From Burkholderiaceae bacterium (GTDB lineage Bacteria > Pseudomonadota > Gammaproteobacteria > Burkholderiales > Burkholderiaceae), in NCBI GenBank assembly GCA_018261955.1, contig JAGTRK010000005.1:1-64000 (forward strand): a DNA stretch of 64,000 nucleotides, written 5' to 3'. Shown here one piece after another: positions 18,744 to 27,446 of the stretch. A program made the translations under genes and the position numbers. Within the stretch, counting starts at the first letter, position 1. The number at the start of each line of letters is the position of its first letter. The notes beneath the pieces were generated by a model. It was not told where the DNA came from. It saw only the letters and a list, made by a program, of their open reading frames with translations, and did no database searches.

Positions 18744-19619
18744 TTAGGCCATCGTTTGTATCACAATCGGCTGTACGGATTCGGGCGCGCTCACGTCTGC
18801 TGAGGGTTGAACTGCGACCGCATTGCTGCGACGTTGGGCGATAATCGGACGCACCAATTGGTCGGTTTCATCGCTGACACTCAAATCTGGGTGGGCGTTC
18901 CAAATCGGCGGCGGGATTTCTTCAAAGGTGTTGCGCAGGCGTTTGCCCCATTCACGATGTATCATTTGGAAGTAGGGATTTTCATCGGTGATGCGGCTGA
19001 ATTTGGTGACACGCAAGGCATCGAGTTCATACACCAATAAATCCAAAGGCAAGCCGACTGAAATATTACTTTGCAAAGTCGAATCCATTGACACCAAAGC
19101 GCATTTGGCGGCATCGTCCAAACACAGGTCAGTGGTAATGACGCGGTCTAAAATCGGTTTGCCATACTTGGCTTCGCCAATTTGGAAAAATGGATTTTCG
19201 GCGGTGGCTTCGATGAAATTACCTGCGGCATACACTTGGAACAAGCGCATTTCCTCGCCTCGGATTTGCCCACCAATGATGAAACTGACATTGAAACTGA
19301 CATCAAAATCTTTGAGTGCGTCTGCATCGGCTTCGTAGACATCACGAATGGCTTGTCCGACCAATTGAGCGGCATCGAACATGTTTCTGACGTTCCATAA
19401 AGAGGTGTGTGCTTCTCCCCCTTGCATTTGCAGTCTTTGCACCACCGATTGACTAATGGACAGATTGCCCGCGGTCATGAGTACGATGGTTCGTTCGCCT
19501 GCAATTTCAAAGACAGTCATCTTACGAAAGCGGTTGATTAAGTCAACGCCCGCATTGGTTCGAGTGTCGGACAGAAAGACCATACCTTGATTGAGTTTGA
19601 TGGCGACGCAATAAGTCAT
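18744..19619 (-). CDS. Anbu-type proteasome-like peptidase
   Basis: The protein belongs to the Ntn-hydrolase proteasome fold and most resembles Anbu, the bacterial ancestral-beta-subunit homologue. It begins MTYCVAIKL, so removal of Met would expose the catalytic Thr. Other landmarks are [11 protein letters not shown] and the basic FRKM near residue 33, where the family has its catalytic Lys, plus NVSFIIGGQ and [18 protein letters not shown]. The 291 residues include a C-terminal extension of about 45 beyond the core (from about 245). Anbu is often encoded with an alpha-E protein, an ATP-grasp protein and a transglutaminase; none is here. HslV is less likely because no hslU adjoins and the start differs. 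Confidence 0.85.
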   Translation of the reverse strand: MTYCVAIKLNQGMVFLSDTRTNAGVDLINRFRKMTVFEIAGERTIVLMTAGNLSISQSVVQRLQMQGGEAHTSLWNVRNMFDAAQLVGQAIRDVYEADADALKDFDVSFNVSFIIGGQIRGEEMRLFQVYAAGNFIEATAENPFFQIGEAKYGKPILDRVITTDLCLDDAAKCALVSMDSTLQSNISVGLPLDLLVYELDALRVTKFSRITDENPYFQMIHREWGKRLRNTFEEIPPPIWNAHPDLSVSDETDQLVRPIIAQRRSNAVAVQPSADVSAPESVQPIVIQTMA

Positions 19620-19664
19620 TTGGAATTGCCTTTAAACAAAAAAGTGAACAGTAAAATTTCGGAA

Positions 19665-19670
19665 ATTATA
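19665..19670 (-). promoter_or_regulatory. -10 element for the Anbu gene
   Basis: A perfect TATAAT on the minus strand lies about 45 bases before the Anbu start codon. No good -35 is visible at 16-18 bases. Confidence 0.4.
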
Positions 19671-19787
19671 AGCGAATTGAGGGCGTTGATGTGCGCTGTT
19701 GTGCAGTCAACAGCGAATAAATTTCATGGCGTCACTGGCTCGAGTGACGCTAAAAATCTTGTATCCGTGTCGCCGTCATCCACATTA

Positions 19788-19817
19788 AAAAGCCCGCCAA
19801 AATATGGGCGGGCTTTT
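19788..19817 (-). terminator. Terminator after the 11-mer repeat lipoprotein
   Basis: On the minus strand AAAAGCCCGCC pairs with GGCGGGCTTTT across an 8-base loop and is followed by T residues. It lies 22 bases beyond the lipoprotein stop. Confidence 0.85.
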
Positions 19818-19838
19818 GGGTATTGCAGGCGACTGAAT

Positions 19839-20165
19839 TTATGGTTTCGCAGTGCGAACCGCTTCCGCTGCTTTATTGACGGTGGCTGTGGCTGCGTTTT
19901 TGGTCGCGTCGGCTGCCGCGCCTGCTGCGTTTTTAGTGGCGTCCACTGCAGTGCCCGCAGCATTTTTAGTGGCATCCACTGCGGCACCTGCTGCATTGGT
20001 GGTCGCATTGGCTGCTGTACCCACAGCATTGGTGGTTGCTGTTGCGGCCGCGCCTGCTGCATTTTTGGTGGCATCTACTGCCGATTCGGCTTTGTTGCTA
20101 CCGCCACAAGCGGTCAATACACCAACAGATACCATTAATGCTAAGAGAGAGATTTTTTTCATCAT
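19839..20165 (-). CDS. Alanine-rich LEA-like 11-residue-repeat lipoprotein
   Basis: No named family is recognised. The 108-residue product has a lipoprotein signal (KKISLLALMVSVGVLTAC, lipobox LTAC with Cys 20) and a short GGSNKAES spacer. From residue 29 to 105 follow seven 11-residue repeats of the type AVDATKNAAGA, with Ala-rich faces and Lys/Asp/Asn at fixed places. The period and composition resemble group-3 LEA proteins and would form an amphipathic right-handed-twist helix or coiled coil on the membrane surface. A stress-protection or envelope-spacer role is only inference. It has its own -10 element, an AAAGGA ribosome site before a double ATG, and a terminator, so it is a monocistronic gene. 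Confidence 0.75.
   Translation of the reverse strand: MMKKISLLALMVSVGVLTACGGSNKAESAVDATKNAAGAAATATTNAVGTAANATTNAAGAAVDATKNAAGTAVDATKNAAGAAADATKNAATATVNKAAEAVRTAKP
19851..20081. repeat. Seven tandem 33-base coding repeats
   Basis: The 231 bases encode the seven 11-residue units of the lipoprotein. Several units are nearly identical in DNA (GCATTTTTAGTGGC and similar words recur every 33 bases), so unit number could change by slippage or recombination without breaking the frame. Confidence 0.75.
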
Positions 20166-20228
20166 ATTTCCTTTGAAAGTTTAAAAGTTTGTTCACAAAG
20201 TAATCTGAACAAGACAAATTACTGGGTG

Positions 20229-20234
20229 ATTATA
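20229..20234 (-). promoter_or_regulatory. -10 element for the 11-mer repeat lipoprotein
   Basis: A perfect TATAAT on the minus strand sits 64 bases before the start codon. The -35 region has no clear match. Confidence 0.4.
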
Positions 20235-20293
20235 GTTAAAAAATGATATGACTGCCTGAGAGGGCGGGTATTTTCGCGTCTTATTTTCATGCC

Positions 20294-21508
20294 TTAACAC
20301 GCCAAGAACCAACCTTGCTCATACCAATCGTGCCACACAGCCCATAACTCGGACTCTTTGCCTATGGTTGACACGGTTTCTGGGCAAAGCGATTTTTGAT
20401 TGGCCAATTGTTGCAATATTTGCGCGTCTTCACCATCGGCGATGAAGTGCTCACCATTGATGAATATCCACGGGTCTTGATATAACATTTTGGTGGCATA
20501 CGCCAATTGCAAACCTTGTTTTTTAACCCGAGTTTTGAATTGAGCCAGCGAGCAGGTCGCGGGCAAGTCAAAAAAGGTCGTGGGTTTGGGCTCGGATAGA
20601 TAGCAGCCCACGCTCTCAGTCACCCATTCTTTGTCCCAACGCATTTCATCCAAACGCTTGGCGATGGTGTTAATCATCTCGGTTGGGATTTGTGCGGGTG
20701 TGTCTTGGTATTTGAGTTTGGGGTCGGCGTAGTGTCCGCTCAATTCCAAGTTGTCTTCGATAAATTGCAGTAACGCCACGCCGAGTTCTTGAAAACTGGG
20801 GGTGCGAAAACCAATGGAGTAAGTCATACAGTCGCCTTGCGCGATGCCGTCGTGTGCCCATTGCGGTGGTAGGTAGAGCATGTCCCCCGGTTCTAAAACC
20901 CATTCGTGCTCGGGCGTGAAATGCTGCAAAATGCGCACGGGCAGGTTCGGCTTGATGCTGCGGTCTTGCTCTTGTGAGATGCGCCAATGGCGTTTGCCAT
21001 AACCTTGCAATAAAAACACATCATAGGCATCGTAGTGCGGACCCACACCGCCGCCGTCGGTGGCAAAACTAATCATCAAATCATCCAAACGCGCGTCGGG
21101 GATAAAACGAAATAAGTTAATCAGTGCGTGCCCCAATGGGTGGTGCAAATCAACACCTTGGATGAGTGCTGTCCAGCGTTTTTGTTTGCGCGATGGAATG
21201 GCTTTTTTCTTGAGTGGGCCTGATTGCAATGACCAGCCTTTTTCTGCATCATCAATCGCCAAACGCGATTCGATATTTTCGTTTTGCAGCGCAGCGATGG
21301 TGTCTTCGGGTTGATAAAACGCTTGAAAATTCGGAATGGCTTGACGAATTAACAAGGGTTTTTTGTGCCAGTATTCTTTGAGAAAGGTTTGTACCGACAT
21401 GCCACCGAGCGGAACGGGTTGTCCATTGAGCATAGGAAAGTCGGTGGATGAAAAATCCCCCAATTGTTGCCAAAGTGGGGGTGTGGTTTTGGTTTTTTTC
21501 GAGCTCAT
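20294..21508 (-). CDS. roxA: JmjC-type ribosomal protein oxygenase (RoxA/YcfD-like)
   Basis: YcfD/RoxA is a 2-oxoglutarate and Fe(II) oxygenase that hydroxylates an arginine of ribosomal protein L16 (uL16). The sequence has the cupin core with Fe ligands in GPHYDAYDVFLLQGYGKRHW (HxD, about residue 160) and the distal His in LPPQWAHDG, then a helical dimerisation part and a C-terminal winged-helix region. The length of 404 is close to the family. The ATG used here is the second of two in frame, four codons apart. It precedes coaBC-like genes read the other way in order, with 28 bases to the coaBC stop. Confidence 0.88.
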   Translation of the reverse strand: MSSKKTKTTPPLWQQLGDFSSTDFPMLNGQPVPLGGMSVQTFLKEYWHKKPLLIRQAIPNFQAFYQPEDTIAALQNENIESRLAIDDAEKGWSLQSGPLKKKAIPSRKQKRWTALIQGVDLHHPLGHALINLFRFIPDARLDDLMISFATDGGGVGPHYDAYDVFLLQGYGKRHWRISQEQDRSIKPNLPVRILQHFTPEHEWVLEPGDMLYLPPQWAHDGIAQGDCMTYSIGFRTPSFQELGVALLQFIEDNLELSGHYADPKLKYQDTPAQIPTEMINTIAKRLDEMRWDKEWVTESVGCYLSEPKPTTFFDLPATCSLAQFKTRVKKQGLQLAYATKMLYQDPWIFINGEHFIADGEDAQILQQLANQKSLCPETVSTIGKESELWAVWHDWYEQGWFLAC

Positions 21509-21536
21509 GATATGTGCCATGTGGGGTTTGAAAAAG

Positions 21537-22748
21537 TTATTTCTGCGTGGATCTGAATTGTTCGGCGATTGCTTGAATCAGTTGCTGCGCCAAAACATCT
21601 TTGCGCATATTGGGTAAGGTTTTGACACCTTCGGCGGAAACCAAACTCACTTGGTTGTATTCGCTGCCAAAGGTTGCAGGACCTTGATTGGCAATGATCA
21701 GTGGAATGTTTTTCTTAATACGTTTGGCTTGCGCGTATTCGATGACGTGTTCGGATTCGGCGGCAAAACCCACGCAGTAGGGCGCGTTGGGCAAGTTGGC
21801 AATGGTTGCAAGGATGTCAGGCGTTTGTACAAAATCCAAACTCAGTACATCATCGGTGTGGGCTTTCTTGATTTTTTGATTGGCTACGTGCGCCACTTTC
21901 CAGTCGGCGACTGCCGCCACTGCGATGAAAATGTCTTGTCCTGCCACATGATTTTGACAGGCAGCGAGCATGTCATCGGCCGATTGCACGTCAATGCGCG
22001 TCACGCCGTAGGGCGTGGGCAGGGCGGTTTTGCCTGAGATCAAGGTTACGCTCGCACCTGCGCACTGCGCGGCGTGGGCGAGGGCGTAGCCCATTTTGCC
22101 ACTGGAATGATTGGTGATGCCGCGCACAGGGTCGATTGCTTCAAAAGTTGGACCTGCGGTGATGAGCACGCGTTTGCCTGCCAAACTTTGCGAGGTGAAT
22201 AGTTTGGGTAGCAATGACACAATTTCAGTGGGTTCTATCATACGACCCGCGCCGATTTCACCACAGGCTTGCTCGCCATGCGCAGGGCCGAAAATATGAA
22301 TGCCGTCCTGTATGATGTGCGCTAAATTGCGCTGCGTGGCTGGGTTGTCCCACATCTGCACATTCATCGCGGGGGCAATCGCCAAAGGACACGCGCCACG
22401 GTCACGCGCCAAAACCAAATTACTGAGTAAATCATCCGAAACGCCGTGGGCGATTTTTGCCATCACGTTTGCGGTACACGGTGCAATTAACATTGCATCG
22501 GCTTCGCGAGAGAGGTTGATGTGTGCAATATTGCTGTCCGCACCTACGCGATTGAGCCACAAACTGTCGTACACAGGTTCGCCAGATAAGGTGGCGAAAG
22601 TCAGCGGTGTGACGAATTTTTTTGCGCCCTCGGTCATGACCACCGAGACGCGCGCGCCTTGTTTTTTCAATAAACGCACCAACTCAGCGGATTTATAAAC
22701 TGCGATGCCGCCAGTGATGCCAAGGATGATGTGTTTGCCGTTGAGCAT
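21537..22748 (-). CDS. coaBC: Bifunctional phosphopantothenoylcysteine decarboxylase/synthetase
   Basis: CoaBC makes 4'-phosphopantetheine for coenzyme A. The N-terminal flavoprotein decarboxylase half shows GITGGIAVYKSAELVR, the active-site His in HINLSREADAMLIAPC and PAMNVQMWDNPATQRN. The C-terminal CTP-dependent synthetase half starts near residue 190 with VLITAGPTFEAIDPVRGITN and contains SSGKMGYALA and FAAESEH. The length of 403 is typical. It is followed on the same strand by roxA and preceded by zapA. Confidence 0.95.
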   Translation of the reverse strand: MLNGKHIILGITGGIAVYKSAELVRLLKKQGARVSVVMTEGAKKFVTPLTFATLSGEPVYDSLWLNRVGADSNIAHINLSREADAMLIAPCTANVMAKIAHGVSDDLLSNLVLARDRGACPLAIAPAMNVQMWDNPATQRNLAHIIQDGIHIFGPAHGEQACGEIGAGRMIEPTEIVSLLPKLFTSQSLAGKRVLITAGPTFEAIDPVRGITNHSSGKMGYALAHAAQCAGASVTLISGKTALPTPYGVTRIDVQSADDMLAACQNHVAGQDIFIAVAAVADWKVAHVANQKIKKAHTDDVLSLDFVQTPDILATIANLPNAPYCVGFAAESEHVIEYAQAKRIKKNIPLIIANQGPATFGSEYNQVSLVSAEGVKTLPNMRKDVLAQQLIQAIAEQFRSTQK

Positions 22749-22761
22749 GGTGCTTGGATGG

Positions 22762-23070
22762 TTAGATTAAAGGCGAGAGCGGCGGATTGATGACATCATC
22801 AATTTGACGCGCCATGTGTTCAATGCGTTGCGTGGATTCAAGCTGAGTGGTGTTGTGCATATTAAACTGCAGCAATTCATTGGCAATTTGCAACGCGGCA
22901 AACACCGCGATTTTATCGTGACCCGACATACTCATTTGTTGATGAATCGTGCTCATTTTTTTGTCCACCAAAGCCACAGCGGCGAGCAAAGTTGCCTTCT
23001 CATTGGGGGTACACAGCAAAGTGTAATTGCGCCCGAGGATGCTGACGTTGAGGGTTTCTTTGGTGCTCAT
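22762..23070 (-). CDS. zapA: Cell division protein ZapA
   Basis: ZapA bundles FtsZ filaments at midcell. The 102-residue protein carries the family start VSILGRNYTLLCTPNEKATLLAA and the helix VDKKMSTIHQQMSMSGHDKIAVFAALQIANELL, then a coiled-coil tail. Its start overlaps the stop of the upstream coiled-coil gene by 4 bases, so the two are translationally coupled. The 13-base gap to coaBC leaves no room for the 6S RNA gene that follows zapA in many relatives. Confidence 0.9.
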   Translation of the reverse strand: MSTKETLNVSILGRNYTLLCTPNEKATLLAAVALVDKKMSTIHQQMSMSGHDKIAVFAALQIANELLQFNMHNTTQLESTQRIEHMARQIDDVINPPLSPLI

Positions 23071-23297
23071 GGATGCTCCGAATCTGGGTCAGAGGGATTT
23101 GCGGTTTCTGTGTTTAATTGCTGAATCACGGTGTCAATGCGTGCTTGTGCTTGAGTCATGCGTTCACGCAAGTCGGATTTTTCCTGCTCCAATTGTTCCA
23201 CCTGAGCTCGCAATTGTTGATTGCTCAATTGCAACTGCCGCACATAATCGAGCAGTGTTGCTAATTTACCTTCTAAAAATTGGATGGATTTGAGCAT
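23067..23297 (-). CDS. Small coiled-coil protein, ZapB-like
   Basis: The 76 residues form an almost continuous coiled coil (KLATLLDYVRQLQLSNQQLR, QVEQLEQEKSDLRERM, ARIDTVIQQL) with a short acidic Pro/Ser tail. Its coupling to zapA and its size match the small ZapB-like/TIGR02449 proteins that sit before zapA in Proteobacteria. Presumably it helps organise the Z ring with ZapA; this rests on neighbourhood and shape since coiled coils have little sequence signature. Confidence 0.75.
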   Translation of the reverse strand: MLKSIQFLEGKLATLLDYVRQLQLSNQQLRAQVEQLEQEKSDLRERMTQAQARIDTVIQQLNTETANPSDPDSEHP

Positions 23298-23483
23298 GAT
23301 GAATAAAGGTAGAAAATAATGCTGTCAAAGAGTTACAGCAAGTTTCGTTCATTTTACTCGAAATACAAATAAAAGATGAGGATGTGCAACGATAAATTGC
23401 AAAATCGATAAAAGTTTGATTTTTAACCACAGTTCGATTAAAGTGCTCAGGCTTTATGAGTGCCTCACAATTGACAGTTAATT

Positions 23484-23715
23484 GATAGTTGAGGTGAAAC
23501 GGGAAGGGGAGATGCGAATCGGATGCGTCCATCACATTCATTCAATTTAGCCCTACTGCACCCGCAACGGTAAGTTTCTATGCGTGTTTTTAATTTATTA
23601 AAACACACACGCCGAATGTTTGATAAACCACTGTGATGAAATTCGCTGTGCCACGCACAATCGAATTCATGATGGGAAGGTCAAACAGGGGAAACCAGTC
23701 CGGAGACCGGCTTGT
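23484..23715 (+). promoter_or_regulatory. Cobalamin (B12) riboswitch
   Basis: The leader of btuB has the ordered conserved blocks of the cobalamin aptamer: GGTGAAACGGGAAG, GATGCGAATC, CTGCACCCGCAACGGTAAG (the B12-box region), CCACTG, GGGAAGG, and AGTCCGGAGACCGGC. Downstream, CAGCG-AATG-CGCTG at about 23729-23742 can form a hairpin before the btuB ribosome site (GAAGGA), which may be the expression platform acting on translation. High adenosylcobalamin would be expected to shut off btuBCD. Confidence 0.9.
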
Positions 23716-23795
23716 AAAGGAAAGTGCGTCAGCGAATGCGCTGGCTCAGTATCTATAAACCCTATGCCTTGCGGGTTGCTCGGCGAAGGACATCT

Positions 23796-25706
23796 ATGTT
23801 AAAAAAAATCCCTCATTCAGGGCTGTCGGCGTGTGTGTACACGACTTCTGCTCCTACTCGTACCTTAATTTCATTATCGATTATCGGCGTACTGTCTGCA
23901 TACGGCGTGCAAGCATGGGCTCAAGAAAATGCCGAACCTGATGCTGTGGTGTCCGCTGCGCGCGCCACTCAGGCGGTCACCGATGCATTACCCTCGACAA
24001 CCGTCATCACCCGTACGGATATTGAATTGGCTCCCGTGAATGATATTGTGACGCTGTTGCAGCGACAAGTTGGCATCAATGTTCGTCAAAGTGGCGCGCA
24101 CGGCGCGATGACTGGTATCAGTATTCGCGGTGGCGATGCACAACACACCTTGATTTTGGTCGATGGTGTGCCGTTAAATAACCTGTCTGCAGGCTCGGCT
24201 TCGTTGGAGCAAATTCCGCTCGCCTTGGTTGAGCGCATTGAAATCGTGCGTGGCAATGTTTCCGCACTGTATGGCTCGCAAGCAACGGGTGGTTTGATAC
24301 AAATTTTCACTCGAAAAACCGTCACTGGCAACACGGCTGACCTCACTGTCGGCGTGGGCAGCGAGGGACAACGTCAATTTTCCGCTCAACTGTCTATGGG
24401 TAACAATCAAGTGCAATGGACAGCGGGCGTGGCGCACGAGCAGGTCAAAGCCATCAGCGCGCAAAAAGGTGCTTTGGTCAACCCCGATGTCGATGGCTAC
24501 CGAAATAACAGTGGCAATATCGGTGTGCGCATCACACCCAATGACACCACTGAATTCGGTGCACGCTTTTTCCAAACCAACGGGCGCAACGACGATGACA
24601 GCGTTTATGGACCTGTAGATGGGATTGAATACAATAAAAATCGCACTCAAAACCTGACCTTGTACGCAAATCACCAGTGGAGCAGTCAATTGAGCAGTGC
24701 GCTCAATTTGTCGCAAGTGTCTGACCGTTATGACTACACCAGCATTGCCTATGGCGTGAGCGATACCAGCCGCTATGAAACCAAAAATCAGCAAATTTCT
24801 TTGCAAAATCAATGGAACAGCCATTTTGGGACGTGGAATTTTGGCGCGTCGCACCTGCACCAGACACTGGACAGCACCATCGGATTTTTAACAAAAAGTC
24901 GCAACACCGACAGTGCGTGGTTGGGTTATCAGTACGAGCAAAACCGCCATCACTTACAACTCAATGGGCGATTTGACCGATTGTCTGATTTGAACAGCAA
25001 AAACTTTCTGACGGGAGCCATCAACTATGGCTACGATATTACCCCCACTTGGCGTGTGTTGGCAGGGTATAGCAATGGCTTTGTCGCTCCGAGTTTTAAT
25101 CAACTGTATTACCCGCCGTATTGCTATGGTGGATACTGCTATGACAGCAGCAACCCCAATCTGAAAACCGAAAAAGCCAATTATGCCCAATTGGGTGTGC
25201 AATGGGCGCAAGCACACTATGGTGCACGGGTGACCTACTTTGACACCCGCTATCGTGACAAAATCGCCAATGATGCCAACTACATCCCGCAAAATATTGG
25301 ACGCGCGCGTGCCAAAGGCGTGGAAGCCCATGCTTGGTATGGTTTGAATGGATGGAATGTGGATGCGGGCGTGACTTACCAAGAAGTGCGTGACCGCGAT
25401 ACCCATGCATTGTTGATACGCCAACCCCGTTGGACCAGTAATTTGAGCTTGGGTAAAACATGGCATCGCTGGCAAGGGCAAATCGATTGGCAAACCCGCA
25501 GCAATATGGGCGACAGCCCCAGTTACGGCGGTCATGCGGCAGGTTACGGCGTGTTCAATGCCCGTGTGAATTACCAATTGAGCAAGGATGTCAAACTTGG
25601 TCTGACCGTTGGCAATCTGTTTAATCGCGATTATGAACCATTGGCGGGTTATAACGCGATGCCTCGTAACTTTTTATTCTCGGTCAATTACAAACCGAGT
25701 TGGTAA
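23796..25706 (+). CDS. btuB: TonB-dependent vitamin B12 outer-membrane receptor
   Basis: BtuB imports cobalamins through the outer membrane with TonB energy. The 636-residue protein has an N-terminal export signal ending AYGVQAWAQ, a plug domain (TTVITRTDIELAPVNDIVTL, VRQSGAHGAMTGISIRGGDA, LVERIEIVRGNVSALYGSQA) and a 22-strand-type barrel ending VNYKPSW with a terminal aromatic residue. The ATG behind GAAGGA is chosen; an upstream in-frame GTG falls inside the riboswitch leader. The riboswitch and the downstream btuC-btuD genes identify the substrate. Confidence 0.93.
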   Translation: MLKKIPHSGLSACVYTTSAPTRTLISLSIIGVLSAYGVQAWAQENAEPDAVVSAARATQAVTDALPSTTVITRTDIELAPVNDIVTLLQRQVGINVRQSGAHGAMTGISIRGGDAQHTLILVDGVPLNNLSAGSASLEQIPLALVERIEIVRGNVSALYGSQATGGLIQIFTRKTVTGNTADLTVGVGSEGQRQFSAQLSMGNNQVQWTAGVAHEQVKAISAQKGALVNPDVDGYRNNSGNIGVRITPNDTTEFGARFFQTNGRNDDDSVYGPVDGIEYNKNRTQNLTLYANHQWSSQLSSALNLSQVSDRYDYTSIAYGVSDTSRYETKNQQISLQNQWNSHFGTWNFGASHLHQTLDSTIGFLTKSRNTDSAWLGYQYEQNRHHLQLNGRFDRLSDLNSKNFLTGAINYGYDITPTWRVLAGYSNGFVAPSFNQLYYPPYCYGGYCYDSSNPNLKTEKANYAQLGVQWAQAHYGARVTYFDTRYRDKIANDANYIPQNIGRARAKGVEAHAWYGLNGWNVDAGVTYQEVRDRDTHALLIRQPRWTSNLSLGKTWHRWQGQIDWQTRSNMGDSPSYGGHAAGYGVFNARVNYQLSKDVKLGLTVGNLFNRDYEPLAGYNAMPRNFLFSVNYKPSW

Positions 25707-25731
25707 GTTGTGGTAAATCGCTAAATTACTT

Positions 25732-26724
25732 ATGAGCAACCCAACGCATTCTGAAAACCAACAACCCAAAGCCATTGTATGGCTTTGGACTTCAGTGTTC
25801 GTTGCGCTGATGGTGGTATGTTTGGCACTGAGTGTGGACGGTGCATATCGCTCGCCTGAGATTTTTTGGCAACTGCGCCTGCCGAGGGTGTTGGCGGGGT
25901 TCGGTGTCGGTGGTTTGTTGGCTTTGGCGGGTTTGTTGTTGCAGGCTTTGTTGCGCAATCCACTGGCTGAACCGTATATGCTCGGTGCCGCCAGTGGCGC
26001 GTCGTTCGCTTTGCTCATTGGCACGGTGATGGGCTGGGCGTGGTGGGCGTTGCAGGGTTTGGCGTTCGTCGGCGCGGTGGTGGTGTTGACGTTGATGTGG
26101 TGGTTGTTGCGGCGGTTCACACGTTTGGAGGGCGATATTTCGATTGTGTTGCTATTGGGGATTTTGCTCTCGGCTTTGCTTAATGCGGGTGTGAATGTGT
26201 TGCTCTTACTCATGCCTGAGCGCGCTTTGCGTGGTGCGCTGTTTTGGATGATGGGTGATTTGGCGGGTGCGGGTCAACATTACCTTGCATGGTGCGGGGT
26301 GTGGCTGTGTTTGATTTTGGCTTTGCCATTGGCATCGAAAATATCGGCCTTGATGCGAGGCGCATTGATCGCGCATGCAGTGGGTGTTTCGGTGCAAAAG
26401 GTGCGTGTGCAACTGTTGCTCCTCGCAGGCTTGGCGACTGCGATTGCAGTCTCTGAGGCTGGCGCGGTCGGGTTTGTTGGTTTGGTTGTGCCGCATTTTG
26501 TCAAATTATTCAGTACGCGGCGTGGCATCGGGATGCGCGGCGTGATGTTGCTGTGTGTGCTTTGGGGTGGTGTGTTGTTGGTACTCGCCGATGGTTTGGC
26601 GCGTGCGTTGATGGCACCGATGCAGTTGCCTGTGGGTGTTTTGACGATTGCCATTGGCGCGCCGTTTTTGGCGTGGCAATTGCTCGCGCGCATGCGTGCC
26701 AATCCTGCGGGCGGTGCGCTATGA
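25732..26724 (+). CDS. btuC: FecCD-family permease, B12 importer BtuC
   Basis: This 330-residue polytopic protein is the membrane half of a type II ABC importer. Family landmarks are RLPRVLAGFGVGGLLALAGLLL, RNPLAEPYMLGAASGASF, the coupling-helix region GDLAGAGQHYL, and SEAGAVGFVGLVVPHFVKLF. It follows btuB by 25 bases and overlaps btuD by 4 bases, and the upstream riboswitch makes cobalamin the likely cargo. No periplasmic binding protein gene (btuF) lies here. Confidence 0.9.
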   Translation: MSNPTHSENQQPKAIVWLWTSVFVALMVVCLALSVDGAYRSPEIFWQLRLPRVLAGFGVGGLLALAGLLLQALLRNPLAEPYMLGAASGASFALLIGTVMGWAWWALQGLAFVGAVVVLTLMWWLLRRFTRLEGDISIVLLLGILLSALLNAGVNVLLLLMPERALRGALFWMMGDLAGAGQHYLAWCGVWLCLILALPLASKISALMRGALIAHAVGVSVQKVRVQLLLLAGLATAIAVSEAGAVGFVGLVVPHFVKLFSTRRGIGMRGVMLLCVLWGGVLLVLADGLARALMAPMQLPVGVLTIAIGAPFLAWQLLARMRANPAGGAL

Positions 26725-27446
26725 ATACGCTCTTGCAGTGTCAGCAATTATCAATTCGGGTCGGGCAAAAGCCATTGATTGCGCCGTTTGATTGGCAGGT
26801 CAATGTGGGTGAGCGTTGGGCAGTGTTGGGGCAAAATGGTGTGGGTAAAACGGCATTGCTCCACGCACTTTTGGGTGTGGATGGACGTTGCCGCTCAAAT
26901 ATTTACCTGAGCGGTTTGCCGTTGTCTGAATTGAGTGTGCAAGCGCAGGCGCAACAGCGTGTGTGGGTGCCGCAACGTTATGATGAACCCTTCACCATCA
27001 CGGTTGCACAGGCAGTACACAGTGTTGCGCCCGATGTGTCCGCTGCATACGTACTCAAGCAATTGGATGTGTTTGGCTTACGCGAACATGCGCAGGCGTG
27101 GGTGCATCAGCTCTCAGGTGGCGAGCGTCAGCGTTTGACTTGGGCAATGGCGGCGGTGCGCGTCACGGATGCGACGCGGTTGTGCTTGCTCGATGAGCCA
27201 TTTTCGGCGCAGGACATCGTTTGGCAAAGTTGGTTGTTGCAATATTTGCGCGAACAAAAGCATGCGCTCATTGCCACGGTACATGATTTGAATCAAGTGC
27301 GCGCGTTTGCCACGCATGTATTGCTGCTGGCTGAGGGCAAGGTGTTGGCTCAAGGTGAGGTTGTCGATGTGATGCGCTCAGAAGTATTGAGCGAAGCATT
27401 CGGAGTGAGTTTGCACATCGATGATGCGGGTTGGGTGTTCGTTTGA
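26721..27446 (+). CDS. btuD: ABC transporter ATPase, B12 importer BtuD
   Basis: The 241-residue ATPase has Walker A GQNGVGKT (about 36-43), the signature LSGGERQRLTWA (about 135), Walker B LCLLDEPF (about 159) and the switch His in ATVHDLNQ. The ATG chosen overlaps the btuC stop as ATGA, implying coupled synthesis; longer readings run inside btuC. It completes a btuB-btuC-btuD unit under riboswitch control. A perfect TTGAACA-N6-TGTTCAA dyad at 27448-27467 follows the stop and may slow or end transcription. Confidence 0.9.
   Translation: MNTLLQCQQLSIRVGQKPLIAPFDWQVNVGERWAVLGQNGVGKTALLHALLGVDGRCRSNIYLSGLPLSELSVQAQAQQRVWVPQRYDEPFTITVAQAVHSVAPDVSAAYVLKQLDVFGLREHAQAWVHQLSGGERQRLTWAMAAVRVTDATRLCLLDEPFSAQDIVWQSWLLQYLREQKHALIATVHDLNQVRAFATHVLLLAEGKVLAQGEVVDVMRSEVLSEAFGVSLHIDDAGWVFV

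Noticed and set aside
19851-20081. CRISPR-like array from the regular 33-base repeats
   Set aside because: There are no unique spacers, the units are contiguous and in frame, and they encode the 11-residue protein repeat.
23298-23483. Possible 6S or other small RNA near zapA
   Set aside because: No closing stem and bulge pattern of 6S RNA was visible and the gap downstream of zapA is only 13 bases.
23266-23541. Minus-strand 91-residue frame before btuB
   Set aside because: It overlaps the start of the cobalamin riboswitch and the end of the coiled-coil gene, has no ribosome site and no recognisable domain.
25674-26213. Long minus-strand frame opposite btuC
   Set aside because: It is the mirror of a clear FecCD permease; its composition (Asn/Pro/Lys-rich) is what the antisense of hydrophobic codons gives.
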